From Bugula neritina (Eukaryota; Bryozoa; Gymnolaemata; Cheilostomatida; Bugulidae), in assembly GCA_964035545.1 (NCBI GenBank), contig OZ037769.1, positions 8,905,429 to 8,969,428 of the forward strand: 64,000 nucleotides of DNA, written 5' to 3'. Position 1 is the first letter of the stretch; each line of letters starts with the position of its first letter. The position numbers and the translations under genes were made by a program. The notes beneath the pieces were generated by a model. It was not told where the DNA came from and made no database searches. It saw only the letters and a list, made by a program, of their open reading frames with translations. This document shows positions 35,001-47,127 of the stretch, piece after piece.

Positions 35001-38000
35001 TTTTGGGATCTTTTTACAATGTAACATTTAACGTATATATTTTTATGGTATTTTATAATACAATGCTGTTTGATTATAACAAAATGAAGAAAATTCAAAT
35101 TTTTTAATAACTGCTTATTGATTAGTTGTTTTACTTTAAACACATCTATCAAAGCTATTAATTTGCTGACACATTTTACTTTACTGAGTTCAAGGTGAAG
35201 CCTTCCTTTTCAAACCAGTGGAAGTGTTACAGGTATGTTATTGTGTCTTCACATGTGTGAATATACATTCGCTGTGGCGTCTCTGTATGCAGGAAGGCAG
35301 TTGCTTGTCCCCTAATAGACGTTATAAGTGATGACACGTTTGAGTACATCACTGGGGGAGACACAACATGGGGAGGTTTCAACTGGAAACTCAACTTCAG
35401 GTGGTATCCTTCACCAAAGAGGGAGCTGAGCAGACGTGGTGGAGATAGAACTGTTCCTATGAGGTGTGTATCATCTCTATCCCACCTATCCTCACCTGTC
35501 CTCACCTGTCTCTGCTCTGTCCTGTTTGGGTAGCAGGTGTATTATCTGTATTATCTGTATCTATATATTATGCCTGTATCTATTAAATCTCTATCTATTA
35601 TATCTATTATGTTTCTAGATCTATTATATCTGTATCTATTATGTATCTATTTATTGAGTCTCTATCTATTAGGTCTCTAATATGCCTCTGTCTATTATCT
35701 CTATCTATTATTTCTATCTATTATGTCTCTATCTATTATCTCTATCTATTATGTCTCTATCTATTATGTCTATCTATTATCTCTATCTATTATCTCTATC
35801 TATTATCTCTATCTATTATCTCTATCTATTATCTCTATCTATTATCTCTATCTATTATCTCTATCTATTATCTCTATCTATTATTTCTATCTATTATGTC
35901 TCTAACTATTATCTCTATCTATTATGTCTCTATCTATTATCTCTATCTATTATCTCTATCTATTATCTCTATCTATTATCTCTATCTATTATTTCTATCT
36001 ATTATGTCTCTAACTATTATCTCTATCTATTATGTCTCTATCTATTATCTCTATCTATTATCTCTATCTATTATCTCTATCTATTATCTCTATCTATTAT
36101 CTCTATCTATTATCTCTATCTATTATCTCTATCTATTATCTCTATCTATTATCTCTATCTATTATCTCTATCTATTATCTCTATCTATTATCTCTATCTA
36201 TTATCTCTATCTATTATCTCTATCTATTATCTCTATCTATTATTTCTATCTATTATGTCTCTATCTATTATCTCTATCTATTATGTCTCTATCTATTATG
36301 TCTATCTATTATCTCTATCTATTATCTCTATCTATTATCTCTATCTATTATCTCTATCTATTATCTCTATCTATTATCTCTATCTATTATCTCTATCTAT
36401 TATCTCTATCTATTATTTCTATCTATTATGTCTCTAACTATTATCTCTATCTATTATCTATCTATTATCTCTATCTATTATTTCTATCTATTATGTCTCT
36501 AACTATTATCTCTATCTATTATGTCTCTATCTATTATCTCTATCTATTATCTCTATCTATTATCTCTATCTATTATCTCTATCTATTATTTCTATCTATT
36601 ATGTCTCTAACTATTATCTCTATCTATTATGTCTCTATCTATTATCTCTATCTATTATCTCTATCTATTATCTCTAACTATTATCTCTATCTATTATGTT
36701 TCTATCTATTATCTCTATCTATTATCTATCTATTATCTCTATCTATTATCTCTATCTATTATCTCTATCTATTATCTATATCTATTATCTCTATCTATTA
36801 TCATGTATTCTCAGAACACCTACCATGGCTGGAGGATTATTCTCAATGGATAGGAATTACTTCTATGAAAGTGGGTCGTATGATCCTGGTATGAACATCT
36901 GGGGTGGAGAGAATCTGGAGATGTCCTTCAGAGTAAGTTACCAGATGTTATACTGTCACCGACTTTCTATATTATTCTATATGTCATATTCTTTAGTCTG
37001 TCTGGTATTCTGCATTACTTGCACTAGATAATCTGGCTACGTATTATATATTTATTATCAATAACTAAACATTTGTGTAGCAAGAAACACACTAAATAAC
37101 AAATACTGAAAAGAGAAGGTATTTTCATGCTAATTCTTGCATGTTTGATGGTAGAGACCAATGAATGCATTTGGCGGATGCATTTGGTTGGATGTGCAGC
37201 CATTGCATCATGTCTGAACTTTTGTCACCTTTCAGTGTGTGCAGCATGATGAGGATTTACCACTCAAATCATGTAAAATAGCAAAAACTTTTAGTAATAA
37301 TTTTCCAATTTTTAACTGTTGCGTTGTATATTAATATAGCTGGAATTGTGGCACATTTCTGATATGAGTGATCAACATGTAGAGACTCGTGTGACTACAC
37401 ATGTGACTACACATGTGACTACACATGTGACTACACATGTGACTACACATTGTTTACCCAGTGTTCTATTGTTCTGTAGATATGGCAATGCGGTGGTGAG
37501 GTGCTGATAGTGACATGTTCAAGAGTAGGTCATGTGTTCAGAAAGATATCCCCCTACTCCTGGCCTGGTGGTGTTGCAGCAATACTCAACCACAACACCC
37601 AGAGGATTGCCAGTGTGTGGATGGACGACTACCAGGAAATATTCTACAAAATGAACCCAGGTTAGATCCGGTAGACTGAAAGATTTCCTATAACTCTGTA
37701 TTGTATCAACATGTTTCTGTTATAAGTTTCAATTATTCTCAATAATTGATATTCCTTTTCCAACATCAAACTGCGTCACAAAATGTACTGTACGTCTGCA
37801 GGTGTAACGAAGACGGATCCCGGCGATATGACAGAACGACAAAATCTCAGGAAGAAGCTGGGATGTAAAAGTTTTAGATGGTACTTGGAGAACATTTATC
37901 CAGAGAGTCATATTCCAATCAACTATAAATCTGTGGGCAGGGTAAGTTAGCACGCAATACATTGGTGTGGAAAGTGTGTTGAGAGTGGGTAAAGCTGACT

Positions 38001-41000
38001 GTAATCCTTTCTGGGTACAAACTCATTCTGCCAACTTACTGAATCTGAACACTCCTTCATTGGAATTGTTGTTAGCTATAATGTTAGTAAGAAAGCTGTA
38101 GGTGTGTAGGTGAAATCTCTTCTACAATGATCGGAAATAATCATGAAGCTGAATTGTTGATAGATTACTCTAACAATATTACTAAGTGAGATATAATGTG
38201 TGTCTCTTGCAACGCACAGGCCTCCTTTTGTTCCGATTAAAGCAGCCCAAATGTTCACCATGTAGAGCAAGCTCTAATCTAATGTAAACTGATTCATTGA
38301 TTTACTTCTTGTAAATTAATTAGAATTGTTTACTCATGTTATCTTCCATTGTATTGTACCGCTCTCAGCTCCCTAAACTTGCTCTATTGTGATCAGCAAT
38401 CTGCATAGTAAACTCAGCTTATTGCACTGGCAGGCATCACTGAGATATGCATGTATTACTATCAATTAGCAAGTTGTGTGGCCACCTCAAGTTCTGTCAC
38501 GTTTAGTGGAATAAGCCGTGTGTGTTGGAAACCAGCTGCAGGAGTTACCCTTCACACACGATGCGTTACCAGCAAGAACAGAACTTGATTGTCCTTGAGT
38601 ATTGGCTCGGGATTTTACTGCCCCGTGTTATAAATTATGTCATTTTAATAACACGCAATTGATTGAAACAAACAAGTGAAACTGAAACTTGAAAAGTAGA
38701 TTCGCTAAGTGGTACTAAGTTAGTTAACACACTACTGCATGAACTTAATACAGTATTTGTTCAGCATGCTGACGTCATCAACTCTGCACAAACAACTTTA
38801 CTTCTTATCTGTGAGAGGTTTTTGCTAGCTCCCTGTGCGGAAGTCTGCTCCACGTGGCCGGACCTGTACCCTGGCTGACATACTCACTGGTCATGTGCTG
38901 ATTCAGAGCTACCAGATCTCCTCAGTTCTATGTCTAGCCTGTATCATGTATATAATAGAGTTTATGAATGAATATTTGCAGATTGTAAATCCTTCTTCAA
39001 ATAAGTGTATAGACGGTCTAGGTCGAAAGTCTGGGGAGGATATGGCTCTTCTACGATGCCATAGCAATGGTGGTCACCAGGTACGTGTATAGTGCTGCCA
39101 TATTCTGTCATATTGCGCTGCCCATGTCTGCTAAGCTACCACCTGATTAAGTACTGATCTGCAAATTAGCCAAGCATGATTAATCTCAATAACCCTGTTC
39201 ATTCAGCATTTTATTTGTATTGCACTTTTTATTCAGTATTCAAGTAAGTGTAACCTAGCACTATGTAGATGTACAAGTAAGTGTAACCTAGCACTATGTA
39301 GATGTACAAGTAAGTGTAACCTAGCACTATGTAGATGTACAAGTAAGTGTAACCTAGCACTATGTAGATGTACAAGTAAGTGTAACCTAGCACTATGTAG
39401 ATGTACAAGTAAGTGTAACCTAGCACTATATAGATGTACAAGTAAGTGTAACCTAGCACTATGTAGATGTACAAGTAAGTGTAACCTAGCACTATGTAGA
39501 TGTACAAGTAAGTGTAACCTAGCACTATGTAGATGTACAAGTAACTGTAACCTAGCACTATGTAGATGTACAAGTAAGTGTAACCTAGCACTATGTAGAT
39601 GTACAAGTAAGTGTAACCTAGCACTATGTAGATGTACAAGTAAGTGTAACCTAGCACTATATAGATGTACAAGTAAGTGTAACCTAGCACTATATAGATG
39701 TACAAGTAAGTGTAACTTAGCACTATGTAGATATTGTATATGTGCAGATGCAAACACTAGCTAAAACTTTGACTAAATTTTGTGCACAAGCAAATAAAAG
39801 AAAAGTAATCGAACATAATTTTCTATTTGTGCTGCATCTGTAAGCCGAGTGGAAAACTCTGTATGATGGATTTAATTTGTTTAATATAATAATACAGTTC
39901 TATACAATATAATAACCAGTTGTGTATGTTTGCAATTTTGTCAAATTTAATTAGTAGTTGAATTGAAAAACGGTGATGCAGGGCGTAGTAAAATGTCGCT
40001 CAAGTATTATTTGGACTTAAATATGTTTACAGGAAGTTTCATGTAGACAACTGCTATCGCTTTAATTCATTGAACATTCAGGTAGCTTGGATCTTTTGAA
40101 ATGTTTTTTGTAATTGACACTTTGTAATCTTTTTCTCTCAGAATTTTCCAAACAGAACAGAATGTCTGAAAATAAGACTTTGGTTTTAACTTCTTCATTT
40201 TATGTGTAAGGGACATGTCACAGTGCTTCCACAGTTGTGAAATATTTAGACTAATTAGTTTTGAAAAAGTTTTGCTCAGTTTGATTTATAATAATTACCA
40301 CTTTATTCCAATATAAATTCATTTAAATCAACACTCCTTACTAGGACCTGTTCCCCCTTTTCATCTGCTCAACAATAATTAGCCTAACATCAGCCTGAAT
40401 CAAAATAAATATAGTCAATTTCCTGCAGGTTGTCTTTGTTGCCCCCTTCCCCCCCCCCCCCCCCCCTGTATACAAAAGTAGAATTTGTCTTGATATCAAG
40501 TTCCTTTACCATGTTATTTTCTAAATATTGGTACTCAGGCAATCTCTGCTTAGCCTGCTAACACACTCACTCACAGCTGGCTATTTTGTTTTTTCAGTTG
40601 TTAAACTAAAGGCTATCAGCATATTGTAATAACTTTGCTATATAATAAGTGGTGTATTTTGTTTCAGATATTTGCCTACACAGAAGACCTTGCCTTGCGG
40701 ACAGATGAAGTATGTATGGATGCCTCCTCAGCTAGTTCTCAAATTAAACTATTCGGATGTCACGGACTAGGGGGTAACCAGGCCTGGATATACAAGGTGT
40801 TTATTATTCTAAATACTTGGGTTATGTGTGTGCTACTATTCTACTGTGAGCTTATATAGTGACTAGAACATGCTAATACAACCGATACCTGCCTAGCAAG
40901 CCTGTGCTCCAACTATCTACATTTATCAGTTAGTAAGTTAGTACATGGCAGCTAAACTTATGACCTGCTGACTCGTGTCTATTGTGTCGTCTATTAACCT

Positions 41001-42554
41001 GAGTGATGACAGTCAGCACATCAATTCATTGACAGAATTTATATCCTATCTACTTCTACTCACTCCCCTCTCTACTCACCCCTTTCTCCACTCACCCCCT
41101 TCTCCACTCACTCCCTTCTCTACTCGCCCCCTCTCTACTCACCCCCTTCTCCACTCACCCCCTCTCTACTCACCCCCTTCTCTACTCACCCCCTTCTCCA
41201 CTCACCCCCTTCTCCACTCACTCCCTTCTCCACTCACTCCCTTCTCTACTCACCCCCTTCTCCACTCACCCCCTTCTCCACTCACTCCCTTCTCCACTCA
41301 CCCCCTTCTCCACTCACTCCCTTCTCCACTCACCCCTTCTCTACTCACCCCCTTCTCCACTCACTCCCTTCTCCACTCACCCCCTTCTCTACTCACCCCC
41401 TTCTCCACTCACCCCCTTCTCCACTCACCCCCTTCTCTACTCACCCCCTTCTCCACTCACCCCCTTCTCTACTCACCCCCCTCTCTACTCACCCCCCTCT
41501 CTACTCACCCCCTTCTCCACTCACCCCCTTCTCCACTCACCCCCTTCTCTACTCACCCCCTTCTCCACTCACCCCCTTCTCTACTCACCCCCCTCTCTAC
41601 TCACCCCCCTCTCTACTCACCCCCTTCTCTACTCACCCCCCTCTCTACTCACCCCCCTCTCTACTCACCCCCTTCTCCACTCACTCCCTAGCCTACAGCA
41701 TTACCTAATAAACAAATAACTGTAAAGATACTTTTACATCAGTTTCCTTAAAATTTACTTTCCAAATATTTTTTTACAAAATTTGATGATGTGTGTACTA
41801 CTAATTAGGTATTCAGTTGCATAAAGACAAATCCATAGCATAGGTTGCATTTTACATGACAGTGAAACATTGGGGTTTGTATGAGTGTGGTCTTGATACC
41901 GTGTTCAAAGAGTGTACTGTCATGGGGATATGACTCCGTATTTAAAAAGTGAGTCATATGAAATGCAAAATATCTTTATTGTGTTCAACTTTACACCCAT
42001 AATTAACTAGATTTACTTCCCAATGTGTTATAGTTGTCTTCTCTCTTTTTCACACATTATTTCTCCTGTTTGTTTTCTAGGACCAGCAATTGAGGCATAA
42101 AACTAGCCAACAGTGTGCCACAATAGTTGGGGAAGCTTTGATGTTAGGTTGGTGATATTTCAGCTACTGTACATCTCTCCATAGCATGTAGTCTAGTTTA
42201 TTATACTCTGTGTTGTATTATAGCATTGTTGTTATGCAGGCTTTAAGAGAAAAATCCATGTAAAGCTTTCAGATAAACAGCTAATGCTTTATATACATTT
42301 TGTTTTGGCACTTTCCATCTTTACTATTCTACCTAGAAACATGTTACATGCTCAATAAATGGTATTCACATAATACTTTACTCTGATGTAGTGTGTGTTA
42401 CTTGTATATCTTTGATCACACTTATTACATCTTATACTTTGATCACATTCATTGCACTGCGCTCACTATGGTTTTTTTGGTTTAAATTGTAGAAAAGTGT
42501 ATCCTGGGAAAATCGACTCAAATATGGCTTATAGAGAATTTTCCAGATACATAG
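32004..42554 (+). CDS. Polypeptide N-acetylgalactosaminyltransferase, GALNT1/13 type (complete, 13 exons)
   Basis: Golgi type II enzyme that starts mucin-type O-glycosylation by moving GalNAc from UDP-GalNAc to Ser/Thr. Exons: 32004-32226, 32331-32496, 33012-33193, 33628-33732, 34711-34813, 35293-35463, 36815-36932, 37480-37660, 37802-37941, 38982-39080, 40668-40796, 42081-42147, 42493-42554; 1746 bases, 581 aa against 559 for human GALNT1. The N-terminal anchor [15 protein letters not shown] matches human GALNT1. Then come [47 protein letters not shown], Mn-binding DAH in [52 protein letters not shown] and SRVGHVFRK. The C-terminal ricin-like lectin domain has GHQIF, GNQAW and TQIWL (QxW-type repeats). 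An upstream in-frame ATG at 31917 exists, but 32004 fits the family. AATAAA at 42775. Confidence 0.96.
33775..33985 (+). repeat. Degenerate 10-11-bp tandem repeat (GALNT intron 4)
   Basis: Variants of ACTGTATACTA and ACTATATGCTA in tandem just after the exon ending at 33732. Confidence 0.7.
35570..36802 (+). repeat. 12-bp minisatellite, about 1.2 kb (GALNT intron 6)
   Basis: About 100 copies of CTCTATCTATTA with variants (TTCTATCTATTA, GTCTCTAACTATTA). The unit is a multiple of three and lacks stops on plus, so long Ile/Ser/Leu/Tyr frames appear in several registers; they are artefacts. Variant blocks recur in the same order, which indicates higher-order duplication. It ends 12 bp before the exon acceptor at 36814. 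Confidence 0.95.
37382..37449 (+). repeat. 12-bp tandem repeat, 5 copies (GALNT intron 7)
   Basis: GTGACTACACAT repeated, about 30 bp upstream of the acceptor for exon 37480-37660. Confidence 0.9.
39237..39735 (+). repeat. 33-bp minisatellite, about 15 copies, each with a splice-donor consensus
   Basis: Unit length 33 with very few differences between copies (for example GTAGAT/ATAGAT). Each copy contains ACAAGTAAGTGTAACCTAGC, so GTAAGT recurs every 33 bp in GALNT intron 10. The 174-codon frames on the minus strand are artefacts of a stop-free unit divisible by three. Confidence 0.95.
40449..40466 (+). repeat. Poly-C tract (18)
   Basis: Homopolymer run in GALNT intron 10. Confidence 0.95.
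41055..41692 (+). repeat. Homopyrimidine-rich 15-bp minisatellite, about 640 bp (GALNT intron 11)
   Basis: Iterations of CACCCCCTTCTCTACT and variants TCTCCACT and CACTCCCTTC. The strand is almost purely C and T, with one A per unit, so triplex (H-DNA) formation is possible. The open frame (Pro/Leu/Ser/Thr) is an artefact. Confidence 0.95.
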
Positions 42555-43360
42555 GCCAAGTTCTTATCTACTTCTATAATTTCCACACTGCTAGGGCTAA
42601 GTGACTCCCCGATATTCTCTGCCATAGGTTGCAGTATCAGCAGCTGTAATTTTTATGTATCTCTATTAAAGTATAGTTATTGGCATTTAGAATACTATGC
42701 AGTGATAGTACTTTGTTACTATCACTGCCATGTCACTATGTGTAGCACGGTGAGATTTCTCTACCTTTGTTAACAATAAAGGAATCTCTTCACTTGGATT
42801 TTAATGAAAAATTTAAAATTATTAATTTTATCTGAATGCTCACAAGTTCTGTACGGTATTATATTTAAAACTTAGAATATATTGAATTGCCATTTTGCAT
42901 TGTTTTCGTTAATCATGTCGGCATGAATTAAATTAGTTATCATATCATTACAATATTATTTCTATTTTCTCCTGTGAAGCTATCTTTTCTAGATACATCA
43001 TTGTAGTAGAATGAATAATTTATTGTATAGGTAATATATTTTGTATTGAATTGCAATTATGCACGGATTTATGTTTTAATAAAAGAATACAACTTAAATT
43101 TTCAAAACGAAAATGGTCTGATACATCTTTTTGTGGACTTGGCATATTTTTACCCGTTGGAACTAGCTTAAGATGAATTTGAAACTAAAATACAATAAAA
43201 TATACATTTTTAATGTTGGCGACAAGTTGAGCTGTGTAGTGTATGCATAGGTGTAGCCTCATTACAGTTTTATGACTGTGTTTTAGAACTTGCTGCCTGT
43301 ATTATAGCTTATAATAAGGGGATCAGTCAAAACCTCTCTCTATCTTTGAAACATCTTCCA
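42555..43360. other. Convergent 3' intergenic region
   Basis: Lies between the GALNT stop and the stop of the minus-strand gene. AATAAA at 42775-42780 serves GALNT; TTTATT at 43019-43024 may serve the minus-strand gene. Nothing else is visible. Confidence 0.6.
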
Positions 43361-46300
43361 TCAATCAACTTTCTCAGTTTGACTCTTCATTGACACGGCA
43401 TCACTCTCGTCAACTGCAGCATCTCTCTTCTCTTTCTTCTTATTTGTTCCAGTGAGCTCCAGGAGTCTGCCAGGGTCATCGTCCATTGCTGCCATGGCAT
43501 CCCCTATCTCCTTCGCTATTGCATCACACCACATTTTATCCTCCAGCTTGAGGAGATTGTAGTTAGCCAGGAGGAAGTGGGGGCAACTCTACAAACCATG
43601 TAGACTTCGTTAGCTTGATAAACTTTTTACTTGACAGTGTCACACCTTGCAGCACCATCACTGAGTATATAAACTAGTTAAAGACATACTTATTTAAATT
43701 ATTTTTCAAGTCAAATACAAACTGATGTAGGCAGACCATGAAAAGTTGTTAAAATGTGAGCTGAAGTTTAACACTGTTGGACATAAAAAGGAAGCATTGA
43801 TGTGTTTGATAATTTTCTCACCACTCTAGGTTTCTGCTAGTCTATATGTTATACCGTTTGGCTTATTTTCAATACTTTGCTAGTACATTGACAAAAATTA
43901 GTATTGTTTGACTACTAAAATAACAACCAATGATATCAAGCATAACTAAAGGAATTATTAAGTCACATTGGTTAGTTTGATACATTATATTTAAATACAC
44001 AGTAGCTACAGGATTAACATTTATACTGCTATTCCTGCACATGTGCTAACTGACCTACATTTAATCTTGTTACTGTGTAGTTAAAGTGCAAGTGATGGCT
44101 ACATTCTGCACATCCATGATTTCGAGCACTAGCATGATGCCCAAAATACTCAAGTCTTATATAGGCTATAATCATTTAAAAAGTTGGACTGCAAGTAGTT
44201 CTAGTAAATATGTTTGTAGTATTCTCTCAGTACCTAGTGAGAAATGTGGTAAGACCCTCTTGCATATTGCGGAGAACAAGATATGAACTTAATATAATAA
44301 ATAACGTGTTAAAGCTTTACATATGTTTCATCTGTAAAACTATGTTCATAAGCAAGTCGGTGACTTGAAACTTTCCAAGGCATGCATAGTTACTAGTGAA
44401 ATAGAAACTTAGCTGATCTTTTTTTGTGAAGCGAGTTTTACCTGTGTCTGAAAAAATCCATGTAGCCTGGTCAACACATTTCTAAAAGACATAGCCTCAT
44501 TTCTCATCTTATTAGCCGATTTCCTAAACTCCCACAACGCTGCTGTTTCTATTATGTTAGTCGGTATGTCCCACCTCCTCGAAATTGACATCATTTCAAT
44601 CACATGTATTGCTGGGTCTATCATATTTGTTTTACCAAATGATCTGGCATTGTTCATCACCTTCAAGGAAACCAATACAGAAATGTACCAGCCAAGCTTC
44701 TAAGGGAAGAACATAAATTAAAACATAATATATGATTAAGTAACTTTGCATATCAATTAGTAATTTTGATTTTAATTTAGTGCTTAAAGTAGTTGTTGAA
44801 CAGTCTACTACCACTAGATAGATATTAGCATGACTTCCGAAGTACTCACACGCTCGGTCATAGTTCGAAAACCAATTTCCCAGAATCCCAGAGGCAGCTG
44901 TCCAGAATCATCAGTATCAACACATGCGTCCATGGTAAACAGACTACGACCTTCACCTATTTCACTTAGCATTTCGTCTATAACCTGCTTTCCTTGTGAC
45001 GAGTAAGGCTCTCTGTTTGGGAGAGCATGTTGTAGCCTCATACCTTTTGGTAGACTTGTGCCGTGCACACTAGCTATGCAGGTAACGATTGTGGGGACAT
45101 TGGAGATAGATTTTGCTGATGGAGGTTTTTGAGCATCTGGCTGCTTTTCTGAAATCAACAAAAAAATTGTATTTATTATTAGAGACTGGTGATAAAAGTG
45201 GTCGACATTGCATTAACTATCATGTGTAGAGTGCATAGTTGACTTTTAAGGTTATAGGCTGGTTATATGTTTTCATAATAGGCCATATTAAATACAACAA
45301 TGGCGTTTTATTTTATAGCTGTATAGCATATATAATTGATATTATATCTTAGTAAAATTTTGAGGATAAATCATATTGCATCATAATTATGTAGGCCTAA
45401 CATGTTCTCAGACAGAATTAGTGCCCAATTTTCTGTACTCATTATATTTTATAGACTTTAAACATACATTTGCTTCTCTATCATCATGACCTTTAATTTA
45501 TACATTAAAATGATAAATTTCCGCTAACCCTTGTTATCTTTAGCATCTTTGCGTTGATCAACGTCAGTAATATAAAGTTCCACTCCTTTTTCACACACTT
45601 CAACAGCTATTTTATTCTGATCTGCGTCGTTATCATCCATCTGTATGCTTCTCACAGCTCGTATCAGTCCTAAAAATAGTCTCACTTAAATACAGATAAA
45701 ACCATCTGGCAGTAGATGTTGAGTTCATGCATAACCATGGTTGTTATAGCTAGTATAGATACAACGTAACTGAACCAATGTTTCGGTTTGTTAAATAGCT
45801 TTCTAAAACCATTGTATTTTATCATCCTTGGTTAATTTTTAATCTTTACTATTACATTGACAATTTTAAATGGCGGCATTATGTTATTTTTAATAGAGCT
45901 CACCATCAGTGAACCAAGGAACGATCTTTGTTGGACTGAGCACATCTCCTTCCATCAGACAACCCCATTCACTTTTTATGATCATCTTCTCCACTCTACC
46001 CATATACTGGTTTACAGCCATTTCAGCACAGCCATGTGGTACATTGTATTGTAAGCCAAAATTCATCTACAAGCAAACAAACAGCATACAAGCAATAGAG
46101 TACTTGTTTATATACAGGTATTGGAGTGCACGTTTTGTTGAAGCGTTATTCTTCAAGTTATAAGAACTGTTGGTGCATCAGTTATATTACTTGGTATAAT
46201 AAAAAAAGTTTAAAACTCATGCCCTATAGTTTCAAAGCTCACTCAATACATAATTTCAGACTGCTGTAATATGTGCTCTAGCTAGGATGACTGTTTGTGA

Positions 46301-47127
46301 AACTTGAAAGTCGTTACCTGAAAGGAGTCGGGAAGTGGAAAGGATTTGAGGAATACTCGCATTTCGTATCGGGTCGCATCTACCAAATCTATTTTCATCT
46401 CTACACCCTCTCGGGTAACGCTGTTGGCAAAGTAGGTTTGGAAAGGTACTTCTCTCTCCATAGCTATACACAAGACTTTCTTTAGTACGCCAGTGACCCT
46501 CACATTTCCTACGCGACGTGTCTCATCTAACCCTTTCGCTCTCGACGATAACACTTTATACATGTTCATCGTAAGATCCTATATATGACAATAATATATG
46601 TATGTTCTGTTTTGTATATTATGATACTAATGTATATAAATGCTCATAGAAAGATCTTATATGACAATAATATATATATGTTTCTTTTCAGATATCATGA
46701 CTGTTAATAATAAGACTAAATACCAATGTATTTGCATGCAAATTAGTCAAATTATTTCACCAATATTAGGTTATATGTTTTACATTTATAACAAATAATA
46801 TATGACAATAATATAGTAATCTTAGCATTCAACACTATATCTTCCAAACAACAGCAACAACGGCTGCGAACTAATTATTGAAGTTAATTTTATCTTTTTA
46901 CTAATGTTCATTTTGCTTTACTTTATATACATCTAGTACGTTGGTATATTTGATGGTAAAATAAAAAGTTCATAATAATAATTTGGTACCTTGTTTTTAT
47001 TTTGTTGCTCTATTCTCGCTTCAGCTTTAGACATTTTTCTTTTTCCATCTGCAGACCCGTCTTCGTTTGAAGAGAGAGTAATTGCATTTTGAGAATGAAT
47101 TTCGTGCATGTAATCTCTAACATTCAT
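43361..47127 (-). CDS. Unrecognised 495-aa protein, 7 exons
   Basis: Not recognised. Minus-strand exons: 46990-47127, 46318-46578, 45904-46066, 45529-45669, 44850-45148, 44442-44699, 43361-43588. All junctions are GT-AG, phases agree, and the total is 1488 bases with a TGA stop. The N-terminus is polar, with a basic stretch GKRKMSKAEARIEQQNKNK. A middle region looks strand-rich (VRVTGVLKKVLCIAMEREV, VEMKIDLVDATRYEMRVFLK). Exon 4 ends in a Lys/Asp-rich linker. The C-terminal third looks helical (IHVIEMMSISRRWDIPTN, RLHGFFQTQSCPHFLLANYN) and ends with an acidic/basic tail EKRDAAVDESDA. No signal peptide, membrane span or familiar motif is visible, so it is probably soluble and intracellular. 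The consistent spliced frame makes a real gene very likely; function is unknown. Confidence 0.8.

Noticed and set aside
35641-36894. 417-codon open frame and nested frames rich in Ile, Ser, Leu and Tyr
   Set aside because: Translation of a stop-free 12-bp minisatellite inside a GALNT intron; open in several registers and flanked by proper splice sites.
38835-39092. 85-codon frame upstream of GALNT exon 10
   Set aside because: Only 38982-39080 is coding, with acceptor ATTTGCAG; the upstream part is intron.
39237-39735. Regular 33-bp repeat, as in a CRISPR array
   Set aside because: No unique spacers; units are contiguous, in a eukaryotic intron.
39229-39757. Two overlapping 174-codon minus-strand frames
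   Set aside because: Both come from a 33-bp satellite that lacks stops in two registers; intronic.
40975-41691. 238-codon Pro/Ser/Leu/Thr-rich frame
   Set aside because: Homopyrimidine minisatellite translated; intronic.
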